From: an uncultured Oscillospiraceae bacterium
Lineage (GTDB): Bacteria > Bacillota > Clostridia > Oscillospirales > Ruminococcaceae
Reading direction: 5' to 3'
Length of the DNA: 64,000 nucleotides
Assembly (NCBI GenBank): GCA_910579545.1
Contig: CAJTVI010000001.1
Span: forward strand, 62,001-126,000
This document shows positions 41,889-50,528 of the stretch, in pieces (position 1 is the first letter of the stretch; every line of letters begins with the position of its first letter). A model generated the notes under the pieces. It was not told the DNA's origin. It saw only the letters and a program-made list of their open reading frames with translations, and searched no databases. A program made the position numbers and the translations under genes.

Positions 41889-42305
41889 TCAATGTCCCTT
41901 GTGCTTTGCTTTTCTTTTTTGCTGTTTTAGCTCAAACTGACGCTGTTTTTCAGCGTCCTTCTGCTCTTTGCTGGTTTGCTTTTTCTGGGTTTTCATCTCC
42001 TCGCGCTGCATCTGCAATGCCTGCTGGGACCTTGTTCCGATCCCCAAAGCCTGCAATTGCTTTTTGGCGCTGCGCTGGCGGCGCTTTGGGTTATCCGCAG
42101 TTTGTTTCGCCTTGGTTTCGACGGCCGGGCTGAACCTTAGCCCATAGTAGTGTTTGAGGATGAACTCCCAAACCTCGTGATCCTTTGGCTCTGCCCCAAA
42201 TGTAACCCTGCATACGGACAGTTTATCGCCGGATATCCGTTCAAAAACGCCGACCCAGAACTGCCCCTCAAAAAATACGGTCAGTGTTACACCCTCTGCG
42301 TCCAT
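41889..42305 (-). CDS. yjdF: YjdF-family protein (DUF2992)
   Basis: A 138-residue protein. The first ~60 residues (LTVFFEGQFWVGVFER, FGAEPKDHEVWEFILKHYYGLRF) are the YjdF domain; the C-terminal half is a highly charged Lys/Gln-rich helix (KEQKDAEKQRQFELKQQKRKAKHKGH) that could bind nucleic acid. Molecular function is unknown. In other Firmicutes the gene is controlled by the yjdF riboswitch, which answers to planar azaaromatic compounds, suggesting a defence against toxic ligands. AGGAGGG lies 6 nt before ATG 42305 and is predicted to be masked by the leader. Confidence 0.88.
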   Translation of the reverse strand: MDAEGVTLTVFFEGQFWVGVFERISGDKLSVCRVTFGAEPKDHEVWEFILKHYYGLRFSPAVETKAKQTADNPKRRQRSAKKQLQALGIGTRSQQALQMQREEMKTQKKQTSKEQKDAEKQRQFELKQQKRKAKHKGH

Positions 42306-42311
42306 AACATT

Positions 42312-42445
42312 CCCTCCTAAAATGCGTTATGGGCAAAGAATGGACAACCCAGGAGGGGCAGGTTACTTACCTCATCCATGCGATGAGACGGCCGGGCTAC
42401 CTACCGGCTCTGGCGCATCTGAACAGACGCGCGTTGCGTTTTTAT
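42312..42445 (-). ncRNA. yjdF riboswitch (azaaromatic-sensing type) with translational switch
   Basis: Reading the minus strand, three hairpins precede yjdF: GCGTCTG/CAGATGC (42433-42414 region), GCCGG/CCGGC enclosing TAGGTAGC (42408-42390), and CTCATC/GATGAG (42386-42370). The stretch between the first two, GCGCCAGAGCCGGTAGGTAG, and the later GGTAAGTAACCTGC resemble the yjdF aptamer as I remember it. After the aptamer, CCCTCCT (42357-42351) is an exact complement of the gene's AGGAGGG (42318-42312), and AACC/GGGTT flanking pairing can trap it. This reads as a riboswitch acting on translation. Ligand is from literature knowledge, not sequence. Confidence 0.8.
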
Positions 42446-42560
42446 CCTTGTCATTTTTTATGAAAGCCTTACGGCAGGATACACCGCCCAGCACACTTTG
42501 ATTGGTTGAGCCGGTCAAATAAAAGCATACCACTTCCGCATAAGGCTTGCAAGCCCCTTT

Positions 42561-44348
42561 TCAGGCGGCAAAATCCTCATCGAGCCATTCTTCCAGTTCG
42601 GCCTGGGTAAGGTACTCCGCGCCCATGATATGCCCGGCCGCATCCCGCAGAACCCGCAGGTCCGCTGTGCCCTCGGGGTCGATGTTCAGGGTGTAAAACG
42701 AGTGGTCCTGCCGGGCATCCAAAAACACCCGCACACGCTGCCCCCCATACCAACAGGCGTCATCCTCCCACAGGATGCCGGCGGCGCGGTACTCCTCCCT
42801 CTGCGCGGCGTTCAGCGTTTCTTCCAGGGCGTCCTTTTCATCGCTCTGGCCCAGCCGGTCATACAGCATCGCCTCAAAGTCCCAGCGCTCGTCCTCAAGG
42901 GCCTTTTGCAGCCAGCCGGCCAGGCTTTGTTCGCTCATGCCATCGGCCAGGGCCGAGAAATAAGCGATCGCGCCGTCCTCATAGGCGGTTTCGGCAAACT
43001 GCTCACGCTGGGCCTGGTCCGCCTGACGCGCGCAGATCGAAAAAAAGCCGATCTCATCCTCCTGATAGGCCCGCTGCATCCAAACTTCGCGCTGGACGCT
43101 GTCAGCGTCAGCCAGGGCGATTTCAAACAGCGGCAGGCTGCCGGCCTCGTAGTACCGCCGCAGCCTTTGGGCGAACTCCCCTTCCCCGGCGGGTTCCGGT
43201 TCAAACGCCAGAGCGCCGCCCGCATCCGGCCCGGCCGGCGCTCCACGCTGCCCGGCCTGCGCGGGGGTTAAAGCGCCGGGGGCCTTTGCGGCACTGGGCC
43301 CGGCGGCCGAGTATACCCCGGTAAATACCCCGCAGAGTAAAAAGCAAACGGTCAGCACCGCCGCTGTCAGCCGCGCCCCTTCGCCTCGTTTGCAGGGGTA
43401 CAAAACCGCGTTAAGGCGTTCTTTGAGCACCGGGCGGCCGCCGGTTAAAAAGGCCGGGCCGGGCGTTTTTTGCCAGTCGGCGGCAGCGGCAGCCGCGTCC
43501 AGCAGGGTTTTGCCGTAGCCCGCGGCGGCGCTTTGCCCCGCCTTGGCAAGCACCGCCTCGTCGCAGGCAAATTCGCAGGCCAGGGCCGTCTGCCGGGCCA
43601 TGAGATGCACAAAGGGGTTATACCAGTGCAGGCATACCGCGCACTGCACCAGCCATTTGTAGAGCAGGTCGCAGCGCTTGTAATGGGTCAGCTCGTGCAG
43701 GGCGGTATAGTAAAGGTTTTGGGGCAAGACGCCCGCTTCCGGCAGGATGATGCGGGGCCGCAAAAGCCCCGCCAGCATGGGCGAACCGGCCAGCGGATTA
43801 CTGCAAAGCTCCACCGGCCGCCGTACCCCGGCCTTTTGGGCGGCAAGCGAAAGGCTGTTGAGCAGTTCGGGACGCGAAACCGGCTCGGCCCCGGCCGCAA
43901 GATACCGCATAAAGCTTTGATAACAGGTTATTTTATACAGCAGCATCCCCAGCGCGCCGGCAAGCCAGGCCATCCAAAGCTGTCCCGCCAGCCGCCCGGC
44001 CCCCATGCCCGGAACAGCCTCCCGCGCGGTTTGGCCATAGGAGGGCGCGCTCCCGCCGGCGGTTTGCGGCAGGGCGGCGCTCTCTGCTGTGGCCGGGGGT
44101 TCCGCCGGCTGCCGCTGTGCGGCGGCGGTTTGGCCGGGCAGCCGGTCCAGCGCCTGGTAGGTCCTGCCCAGCAGGCTTGCCGGCGGCCCAACGGGCAGCA
44201 GCAACCGCAACACGACCACCAGCCAGATATAATACTGCCACTGGCGGCTGAGCCGGTTTTTGATAAGCGGCCTTGCCGCAAGCAGCAGCAGGATCAGCAG
44301 CGTGCCGGAGGCCGACATGGACAAAACAGTTTTTAAAGCGGCATCCAT
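42561..44348 (-). CDS. M56-family BlaR1-like sensor metallopeptidase
   Basis: A 595-residue membrane protease. ATG 44348 follows GGGAGG. Three to four helices in the first ~170 residues, then the M56 domain with LHELTHYKRCDLLYKW (zinc HExxH) and CEFACDEAVL, a further helix (TAAVLTVCFLLCGVFTGVYSA), then a ~230-residue C-terminal domain outside the membrane with repeated AYEDG/AYQEDEIGFFS-type units. It lies 52 bp after blaI. BlaR1-type proteins sense wall stress or beta-lactams and cause loss of BlaI repression. The sensor domain here is not a penicillin-binding fold, so the ligand is unknown. Confidence 0.87.
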   Translation of the reverse strand: MDAALKTVLSMSASGTLLILLLLAARPLIKNRLSRQWQYYIWLVVVLRLLLPVGPPASLLGRTYQALDRLPGQTAAAQRQPAEPPATAESAALPQTAGGSAPSYGQTAREAVPGMGAGRLAGQLWMAWLAGALGMLLYKITCYQSFMRYLAAGAEPVSRPELLNSLSLAAQKAGVRRPVELCSNPLAGSPMLAGLLRPRIILPEAGVLPQNLYYTALHELTHYKRCDLLYKWLVQCAVCLHWYNPFVHLMARQTALACEFACDEAVLAKAGQSAAAGYGKTLLDAAAAAADWQKTPGPAFLTGGRPVLKERLNAVLYPCKRGEGARLTAAVLTVCFLLCGVFTGVYSAAGPSAAKAPGALTPAQAGQRGAPAGPDAGGALAFEPEPAGEGEFAQRLRRYYEAGSLPLFEIALADADSVQREVWMQRAYQEDEIGFFSICARQADQAQREQFAETAYEDGAIAYFSALADGMSEQSLAGWLQKALEDERWDFEAMLYDRLGQSDEKDALEETLNAAQREEYRAAGILWEDDACWYGGQRVRVFLDARQDHSFYTLNIDPEGTADLRVLRDAAGHIMGAEYLTQAELEEWLDEDFAA

Positions 44349-44400
44349 CTTGCATCCTCCCCTATCTTTTTTGGTCAGCGTTTTTTGCCGGGGCGGTTTT

Positions 44401-44772
44401 TTATTGCCGCCTTTGCAGCAGGGCGTACAGTTCCCGGTATTCCTCATCGGTGAGGGGTTCGGCCTCGATCAGGTGCGAGATAAGCCCCTTGACGTTCCCC
44501 TCGTAGATGCGGCCCACAAAGCTGCGGGTCTGGGCCGCTTGGTACTCCTCTTGGGAGATAAGCGGCGTATACTCGTTGCGCCGCCCCACCTTGTGCGCCC
44601 GCAAAAAGCCCTTGGCGCACAGCCGCGAGAGCAACACGATAAGGGCGTTTTTTTGGCAGGGCCGGCCCCTTGCGGCAAGCTGCTCCATCAGGGCGGAAAA
44701 CAGGGCCACCGGCTCGGGGGCGGCCCACACGATCTTCATGATCTCCAGCTCCATCTCCGAAAGCTGCTGCAT
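44401..44772 (-). CDS. blaI: BlaI/MecI/CopY-family repressor
   Basis: A 123-residue winged-helix repressor: LSEMELEIMKIVWAAPEPVALFSAL and NALIVLLSRLCAKGFLRAHKVGRRNEYTPLISQEEY are the family core, followed by a helical dimer domain (FVGRIYEGNVKGLISHLIEAE) containing the region cut in BlaI/MecI. GGAGGG precedes ATG 44772. It should repress its own operon with the M56 gene through the dyads in the promoter. No beta-lactamase or PBP gene is adjacent. Confidence 0.92.
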   Translation of the reverse strand: MQQLSEMELEIMKIVWAAPEPVALFSALMEQLAARGRPCQKNALIVLLSRLCAKGFLRAHKVGRRNEYTPLISQEEYQAAQTRSFVGRIYEGNVKGLISHLIEAEPLTDEEYRELYALLQRRQ

Positions 44773-44811
44773 ATGGGGTTCCCTCCTTTTTTGTTATTGC
44801 TTTCCTTCTCC

Positions 44812-44869
44812 ATTGTATAACAATATGTTTTACTTGCAATAGTATAACATCGTATTATACATTTGTCAA
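44812..44869 (-). promoter_or_regulatory. blaI-M56 promoter with two candidate operators
   Basis: Minus strand: consensus TTGACA (44869-44864), 17-bp spacer, TATACT (44846-44841). One dyad GTATAA-N7-TTATAC (44842-44860) covers the -10 and spacer; a second ATTGT-ATA-ACAAT (44812-44824) lies in the leader. The layout suits BlaI autorepression. Confidence 0.75.
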
Positions 44870-44874
44870 CAGGG

Positions 44875-44919
44875 CAAAACAAAACCGCCCGGCGCAGTTT
44901 TTGCTGCCAAGCGGTTTTG
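44875..44919 (-). terminator. Intrinsic terminator after ligA
   Basis: Minus strand: CAAAACCGC (44919-44911) pairs with GCGGTTTTG (44888-44880), 22-nt loop, then TTTTG. It abuts the blaI -35 element. Confidence 0.75.
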
Positions 44920-44983
44920 TGATTCTATAAACGCGGCCCTTTTGTTGGGGCAAAAAACTATATAAACATCGAAAAATCGTTGT

Positions 44984-46975
44984 TTATTTTAGCATCTCCA
45001 AAAACTCCTGCTCGGTCAGCACCGGCACGCCCAAGCCTTGAGCCTTGGCCAGCTTGGAGCCAGCCGCCTCGCCCGCAACAAGGTAGGCGGTTTTTTTGGA
45101 GACCGAACCGCTGGCCTTGCCGCCGTTTTTGGCGATCAGCGCCTCGGCCTCGGCGCGGGAGAGGCTGGCCAGGGTGCCGGTGACCACGAGGGTCTTGCCG
45201 GCCAGCTTGTCGGTTTTGGCCTCGCCCCGCCACTGCATGTTTACCCCGGCGTCGGCCAGGCGGCGGATGAGGTCTGCCGTGCCCTCCTTGGCAAAAAACT
45301 CCACGATGCTCTGGGCCATGACCCCGCCAAACCCATCGATCTCGCTGATGCGCTCGGCGCTTGCCTCGCGCACGGCCTGCATGCTGCCAAAATGCTCGGC
45401 CAAAAGGGCGGCGGCCTTGTCGCCAATATTGCGGATGCCAAGGCCAAACAGCAGCCGGTCGAGGTTGTTGCCCTTGGAGGTCTGGATGGCGCGCAGAAGG
45501 TTGTCGGCGCTTTTTTCCTTAAATTTATCCAGCGTGAGCAGGTCCTCGCGGGTGAGGGCGTAGATGTCCGCCGCCGAGCGCACCAAACCCAGACCCACCA
45601 GCTGGGCCGCCACAGCCTTGCCCAAACCGTCGATATCCATGGCGCCGCGGCTGGCAAAATGGATGATGTTGCGCAGGCTTTGGGCCGGGCACTCGGGGTT
45701 GACGCAGCGCAGGGCGGCCTCGTCCTGCAAATGCACGGCCGGCGCACCGCAGGAGGGGCAGACCCTGGGCATCTCAAAGGGCGGCGCGCCCTCTTTGTGC
45801 CGCGTGACCGCCACCACCTCGGGGATGATGTCCCCCGCCTTGCGCACCCGGATGGTGTCGCCAATGCGCATGTCCAGCTGGCGGATAAACTCCTCGTTGT
45901 GCAAAATGGCCCGAGAAACGGTGGTGCCCGCCAAAAAAACCGGCTGGAATACGGCGGTGGGGGTAAGCACGCCGGTGCGGCCCACCGAAATATCCACCCC
46001 CAAAAGCTCGGTCTCCTTTTCTTCGGGCGGGTATTTAAAGGCGATGGCCCACCGCGGGAATTTGTTAGTGCTGCCCAAAAGCTCCCGCTGGGCAAGGTCG
46101 TTTACCTTGATCACCGCGCCGTCAATGTCAAAGGGCAGGCTGCCGCGCAGCTGGCCGATGGCCTCGATCTCCCGGATCGCCGCCTCTATATCGGTAAAGG
46201 TGCTGTACCGGGGCGACACCGCAAAGCCCAGCTCCTTGAGGTAATCCAGCCCCTCCTTGTGTCCGCCGATCTGCCGGCCCCGCAGCTGCTGGATATTGAA
46301 CACAAAGATGGACAGGCCCCGCCCGGCCGTGATGCTGCTGTCTTTTTGGCGCAGCGAGCCGGCCGCGGCGTTGCGCGGGTTTTTAAAGGGGGGCTTGTCG
46401 GCAAGCTCCTGCTCCTCCACAAGGCGCAAAAAGGCCTCGCGGGGCATATACACCTCGCCCCGCACCTCCAAAAATTCCGGCCAGAGCTCCGGTTTGCCGC
46501 CAAGCTGTTTGGGGATGGCCTTTACCGTGGCAAGGTTGGCGGTCACGTCCTCCCCCACCAGCCCGTCGCCCCGGGTGGAGCCGCGCACAAACCGGCCGTT
46601 CTCGTATTCCAAACTCACCGAAAGGCCGTCGATCTTGGCCTCCACCACATACACCGGATCGGGGGCCGCCTCCCGCACCCGCCGGTCAAACTCCCGCAGC
46701 TCCTCCAGCGAAAAGGCGTCCTGCAGGCTCTCCATCTTGACCGCGTGGGCCACCTTGGCAAACCGCCCCGAGGCCGCGCCCCCCACCCGCTGGGTGGGGG
46801 AATCCGGCGTGACGAGGGCGGGATGCTCGGCCTCCAGCGCCTTGAGCTGGCGCATCAGGGCGTCGTAATCGTAGTCGCTCAGTTCGGGGGCATCTTTTTC
46901 GTAATAAAGGCGGTTATTGCGCTCGATCACCGCGCGCAGCTCCTGCATTTTTGCTCTTGCCTGTTCCAGTTCCAA
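44984..46975 (-). CDS. ligA: NAD-dependent DNA ligase
   Basis: A 663-residue replicative ligase. TTG 46975 follows GAGGTG; the first residues ELEQARAKMQELRAVIERNNRLYY fit the family start. Domains in order: Ia/adenylation with the AMP-lysine in VEAKIDGLSVSLEYENG and STRGDGLVGEDVT, OB fold (VGRTGVLTPTAVFQPV), four-Cys zinc finger (CPSCGAPAV...CVNPECPA), helix-hairpin-helix repeats (IDGLGKAVAAQLVGLG, LFGLGIRNIGDKAA), and a C-terminal BRCT domain (LAGKTLVVTGTLASLSRAEAE). pcrA, which often precedes it, is absent. Confidence 0.97.
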   Translation of the reverse strand: MELEQARAKMQELRAVIERNNRLYYEKDAPELSDYDYDALMRQLKALEAEHPALVTPDSPTQRVGGAASGRFAKVAHAVKMESLQDAFSLEELREFDRRVREAAPDPVYVVEAKIDGLSVSLEYENGRFVRGSTRGDGLVGEDVTANLATVKAIPKQLGGKPELWPEFLEVRGEVYMPREAFLRLVEEQELADKPPFKNPRNAAAGSLRQKDSSITAGRGLSIFVFNIQQLRGRQIGGHKEGLDYLKELGFAVSPRYSTFTDIEAAIREIEAIGQLRGSLPFDIDGAVIKVNDLAQRELLGSTNKFPRWAIAFKYPPEEKETELLGVDISVGRTGVLTPTAVFQPVFLAGTTVSRAILHNEEFIRQLDMRIGDTIRVRKAGDIIPEVVAVTRHKEGAPPFEMPRVCPSCGAPAVHLQDEAALRCVNPECPAQSLRNIIHFASRGAMDIDGLGKAVAAQLVGLGLVRSAADIYALTREDLLTLDKFKEKSADNLLRAIQTSKGNNLDRLLFGLGIRNIGDKAAALLAEHFGSMQAVREASAERISEIDGFGGVMAQSIVEFFAKEGTADLIRRLADAGVNMQWRGEAKTDKLAGKTLVVTGTLASLSRAEAEALIAKNGGKASGSVSKKTAYLVAGEAAGSKLAKAQGLGVPVLTEQEFLEMLK

Positions 46976-47071
46976 TCCGTTTCACCTCAAAGCCGTTTTG
47001 GGCCGCGGCCCCTTCCATAGCCCCGGCTGGGGCCATGGGGCGCAGCCCGTTTGGGATCCTGTCTCTGTCTT

Positions 47072-47100
47072 ATTATATCACGTCTGCCCGGCGGATTGAA
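47072..47100 (-). promoter_or_regulatory. Probable ligA promoter at the yunB 3' end
   Basis: Minus strand: extended -10 TGATATAAT with TATAAT at 47077-47072, and a weak -35 TTCAAT (47100-47095) at 17 bp. The -10 ends at the yunB stop. Confidence 0.5.
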
Positions 47101-47755
47101 CAAAAAATTGCGGCACATCCCCCACCACCAGCGCCTGGGCGATGCAGACCTCGTCCTGCACCTCCACGCTGCTGGAAAAGCCGGACAGCATGACCCCCAT
47201 GGTTACATGGAACCGCATAAACACCAGCAGCTCGGTCTGGTTGATGCCGGAGGTTTGCAGGCGGCTGGTGAGGTCGCTGTCCACATAGGATTCCTGCAAA
47301 ACCCGCACCCGCATTTCCGGCCCCATGCCGGCCAGCAGCTGCCAGCCCACTAAGGTGCCCACCGGGATGCTCACCTCGCGCGCGCTGAGGGCCGACAGCT
47401 CGGCGGAAACTGCATGGGTCAGCTCCGCCTTGATGGCGTTGACCGCCGCGGCGTCCGCCACCACCGAGGTGATGCGGCCGTTCTGGTCGGTGCGCACATC
47501 GTAAATATTCCGGTAGTGCGAGGGATTTTCGCCCAGGGCCTGGGTCACCGCCCGGTTGATCGCAAGGATGGACAATTCCTGGCACTCATATTCCGCCACC
47601 GCCATCATCACCGGGCGCACCCGCTGCTCCACCAAAAAAAGCAGGTAGCAGATCAGGGCCGCCGCCCCCAGCAGGATCAGCCGCGCCCTGCCGTGCCTGC
47701 CCCCCTGCGCCCTTGTGTTTTGGCCCGCCGCCGGCCGGCCTCCCCTCCGCCGCAT
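47078..47755 (-). CDS. yunB: Sporulation protein YunB
   Basis: A 225-residue protein. ATG 47755 is preferred over 47785 because GAAAGGGG lies 8 nt upstream. A basic N-terminus is followed by one helix (LILLGAAALICYLLFLVEQ) and the YunB domain: VRPVMMAVAEYECQELSILAINRAV, VSIPVGTLVGWQLLAGMGPEM and SSVEVQDEVCIAQALVVGDVPQFFV. In Bacillus yunB is a sigma-E gene needed for efficient sporulation. Probably monocistronic. Confidence 0.93.
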   Translation of the reverse strand: MRRRGGRPAAGQNTRAQGGRHGRARLILLGAAALICYLLFLVEQRVRPVMMAVAEYECQELSILAINRAVTQALGENPSHYRNIYDVRTDQNGRITSVVADAAAVNAIKAELTHAVSAELSALSAREVSIPVGTLVGWQLLAGMGPEMRVRVLQESYVDSDLTSRLQTSGINQTELLVFMRFHVTMGVMLSGFSSSVEVQDEVCIAQALVVGDVPQFFVQSAGQT

Positions 47756-47932
47756 CTGCCGCACCCCTTTCCGCGCCCGAAACATGGATCATAAAAAGGG
47801 CAAAACCCGCCCCTTTCCTTTCATACTATATTCTTTTGGGGGGCAAAACGTGAAAAAACGCCTGCAAAACCGCCCGCTCTGGCCCGCCGCCGGCTTTAAA
47901 CTCCTCGAACCGAACGCCCCCCATGAAAAAAC

Positions 47933-47983
47933 TTGACAATCGGGGTACCGTGTACTACACTTCAAAATGGTATAAAATACCAT
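47933..47983 (+). promoter_or_regulatory. pncB promoter with a palindrome at the transcription start
   Basis: TTGACA at 47933-47938, 17-bp spacer, TACACT at 47956-47961. A perfect dyad ATGGTAT-AAA-ATACCAT covers 47967-47983, on the expected +1. A second structure, AAAACGCT (47998-48005) with AGCGTTTT (48036-48043), lies in the leader and is terminator-like. Confidence 0.7.
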
Positions 47984-48067
47984 GTTTGGAGAAATATAAA
48001 ACGCTTTTTGGAGCAGATCGTTTGGGCACTGGATCAGCGTTTTTAAAGATGAAAGGAGTCGTTCCCT

Positions 48068-49291
48068 ATGCGCCTTGCGCAGATCATCACCTCCCTTTTG
48101 GAAACCGACCTTTACAAGTTCAGCATGGGCCAGGCCATCTACCACCAGTTCCCCGGCTATAAAACTACCTGGACCTTTAAGTGCCGCAACCCCGAGGTGC
48201 GCTTTACCCCCGAAATGGTGGAGGAGATCCGCCAGCAGATCAAGGCCTACTGTGGCCTGCATTTTACCGAGGAGGAACTCAGCTACATCGACAGCATCCA
48301 GTGGATGAAGGGCAGCTACACCGATTTTTTGCGGCTGTGGCACCCCCGGTATGAGGATTTTGACATCCACGCGGACGCTGGCTGCGGCTTGTCTATCGAG
48401 ACCCGGGGCACCTGGCTGAACACCAGCATGTACGAGATCCCTACCCTTGCCATTGTAAACGAGGTCTATTTCCGCATGCAGTACCCTTACGACAAACTGC
48501 TTGCCGATTTTAAGCGCCGGCTGGACGACAAGGTGCAAAAGCTGCAGAGCGGCCAGTGGTACGCGGGCATTTTTTCGGAGTTTGGGCTGCGCCGCCGGCT
48601 TTCGGCCGAAGCGCAGGAGCTGGCGGTGGAAACCCTGATGCGCCTGAAGGATACGCCGGGCTGCCCCTCCAATTTTATTGGCACCTCCAACGTGTACCTG
48701 GCCAAAAAGTTTGGCATTACCCCGGTGGGCACCATGGCGCACGAATGGATCATGTGCGTGGGCCAGGGCAACCATAAGCACAACCCGGCCTATTCCAACT
48801 GGTACGCGCTGAACGCATGGGTGAAGGAATACGGCATTCTGAACGGGACGGCCCTGACCGACACCATCTCGACCGACTGTTTTTTGCGGGATTTTCAGCT
48901 GACCTTCGCCACCCTCTTTTCGGGCGTGCGGCATGATTCCGGCGACCCCATCGAATGGGGCGAAAAGATGATCGCCCACTACCAGAAACTGGGCATCGAT
49001 CCCAAAACCAAGACCCTGCTTTTCTCGGACAACCTCGACTTTGAGCGGGCGGACCGCATCTTCCGCCACTTTGACGGCCGGGTGCGGGTGGCCTTTGGCA
49101 TTGGCACCTACCTTTCCAACGACACCTCGGTACCCCCTTTGAACATCGTGATGAAAACCACCGCCTGCAACGGCCAGGACGTAGCCAAGATCTCGGACGT
49201 CACCGGCAAGGAGATGTGCAAAAACAAGGATTATGTGGAGTACCTTACCCGCAGCATCGACTGGCGCATGCGGCACGAAAAAACCACCTGA
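48068..49291 (+). CDS. pncB: Nicotinate phosphoribosyltransferase
   Basis: A 407-residue enzyme that makes nicotinate mononucleotide from nicotinate, PRPP and ATP to salvage NAD. ETDLYKFSMGQAIYHQFP opens the family, GTSNVYLAKKFGITPVGTMAHEW carries the residue region phosphorylated in PncB (His in MAHEW), and SGVRHDSGDPIEWGEK and GIGTYLSNDTS bind PRPP. AAAGGAG lies upstream of ATG 48068. Single-gene unit with its own promoter and operator-like dyad. NAD made here can be phosphorylated by NadK. Confidence 0.95.
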   Translation: MRLAQIITSLLETDLYKFSMGQAIYHQFPGYKTTWTFKCRNPEVRFTPEMVEEIRQQIKAYCGLHFTEEELSYIDSIQWMKGSYTDFLRLWHPRYEDFDIHADAGCGLSIETRGTWLNTSMYEIPTLAIVNEVYFRMQYPYDKLLADFKRRLDDKVQKLQSGQWYAGIFSEFGLRRRLSAEAQELAVETLMRLKDTPGCPSNFIGTSNVYLAKKFGITPVGTMAHEWIMCVGQGNHKHNPAYSNWYALNAWVKEYGILNGTALTDTISTDCFLRDFQLTFATLFSGVRHDSGDPIEWGEKMIAHYQKLGIDPKTKTLLFSDNLDFERADRIFRHFDGRVRVAFGIGTYLSNDTSVPPLNIVMKTTACNGQDVAKISDVTGKEMCKNKDYVEYLTRSIDWRMRHEKTT

Positions 49292-49346
49292 CAGCGTATT
49301 TTAACGGCACACTTCCGGCCTTTTCGCAAACAAACGGCCGGCACAG

Positions 49347-49398
49347 GCAGAACAAAAAAGCACCCGTTGGCCGGCCAACGGGTGCTTTTTTGTTCTGC
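49347..49398. terminator. Bidirectional terminator, 52-bp perfect palindrome
   Basis: 26 bp (49347-49372) followed at once by their exact reverse complement (49373-49398), including a six-A tract, GCACCCGTTGGCC, its mirror and a six-T tract. It serves the converging pncB and pfkA transcripts. Confidence 0.92.
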
Positions 49399-49440
49399 TT
49401 TGCGCAAGGGCGGCAAAAGGGGCTCTTGCCCCGGCCCCGC

Positions 49441-50415
49441 TTAAATCGAGATGGTGCTGGCGACGTCCAGCAGGGTGGTGTCGATGGTCTTGTGCATCGA
49501 GAGGGCCACGTTGATGTCAAAATCGACGATCTTGTCGGCCGAGACCGCCACCACGCGGTTTACGATGCCCCGCTCGAGCAGGTAGATGGCGTGGTAGCCC
49601 ATGGAGGAGGCGGTGACACGGTCCCGCAAAGTGGGTGAGCCGCCGCGCTGCACATGGCCCAGGATGGTAGCGCGCGCGTCGATGCCGCTGACCGACTCGA
49701 TCTCGTGGGCGATGTCCTGCGCGTGGCCGACCCCCTCGGCCACAATGATGATAAAATGCTTTTTGCCGGTTTTTTGGGTAAACCGCATCCGGCTGAGGAT
49801 GTCCCGGTCCAGGTCATACGGGCGCTCCGGGATGAGGGTGGCGATGGCGCCGGTGGCAATGCCCACGTTGAGGGCGATATAACCGGCGTTGCGGCCCATG
49901 ACCTCCACCACGCTGCAACGGTCGTGGCTCTGGGTGGTGTCGCGCAGCTTGTCGATCATCTCCACCGCGGTGTTCATGGCGGTATCGTAGCCGATGGTGT
50001 ACTCGCTGCAGGCGATGTCGTTGTCGATGGTGCCGGGGATGCCGATGCAGGGGATGCCGTAGGAGGCAAGCGCCTTTGCGCCCCGGAAGGAGCCGTCGCC
50101 GCCAATGACTACCACCGCGTCGATGCCCAGCTCATGGCAGCGCTCCACGCCTTTTTTTTGGCCTTCCTCGGTTTTGAACTCGAGGCAGCGGGCGGTGTAC
50201 AGCACCGTGCCGCCCCGGTGGATGATCTCGGACACGCTGCGCAGGTTCATCTCGTATATCTCGCCGTTGAGCAGGCCGTTGTAGCCGCGCTGGATGCCCA
50301 TCATGCGAAAGCCCTTGCTGATGCCGGTACGCACAACGGCGCGCACCGCTGCGTTCATGCCCGGGGCGTCGCCGCCGCTTGTAAGCACGCCAATGGTTTT
50401 GATCTCTTTGCTCAT
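49441..50415 (-). CDS. pfkA: ATP-dependent 6-phosphofructokinase
   Basis: A 324-residue glycolytic enzyme. VLTSGGDAPGMNAAVRAV binds ATP, GGDGSFRGAK has the Asp that, with the glycine of GGDG, marks ATP rather than PPi use, and GIPGTIDNDI holds the catalytic aspartate; GHVQRGGSP is also present. GGAGGG precedes ATG 50415. Last of the hprK-to-pfkA group, following dnaE as in many Firmicutes. Confidence 0.97.
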   Translation of the reverse strand: MSKEIKTIGVLTSGGDAPGMNAAVRAVVRTGISKGFRMMGIQRGYNGLLNGEIYEMNLRSVSEIIHRGGTVLYTARCLEFKTEEGQKKGVERCHELGIDAVVVIGGDGSFRGAKALASYGIPCIGIPGTIDNDIACSEYTIGYDTAMNTAVEMIDKLRDTTQSHDRCSVVEVMGRNAGYIALNVGIATGAIATLIPERPYDLDRDILSRMRFTQKTGKKHFIIIVAEGVGHAQDIAHEIESVSGIDARATILGHVQRGGSPTLRDRVTASSMGYHAIYLLERGIVNRVVAVSADKIVDFDINVALSMHKTIDTTLLDVASTISI

Positions 50416-50528
50416 ACCAATTCCCTCCTATTTTTCACGGGGCCCGCGGCAGCCTGGCCGCAGGGCGTCGCTTTGTATCGCATTACGGTGCCGCGCGGCC
50501 AGGCCGCCGGCGGAAAAAACCGGTTTAT

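Noticed and set aside
45038..47020. A 660-codon open frame on the plus strand opposite ligA
   Set aside because: Same shadow effect; ligA motifs in order on the minus strand.
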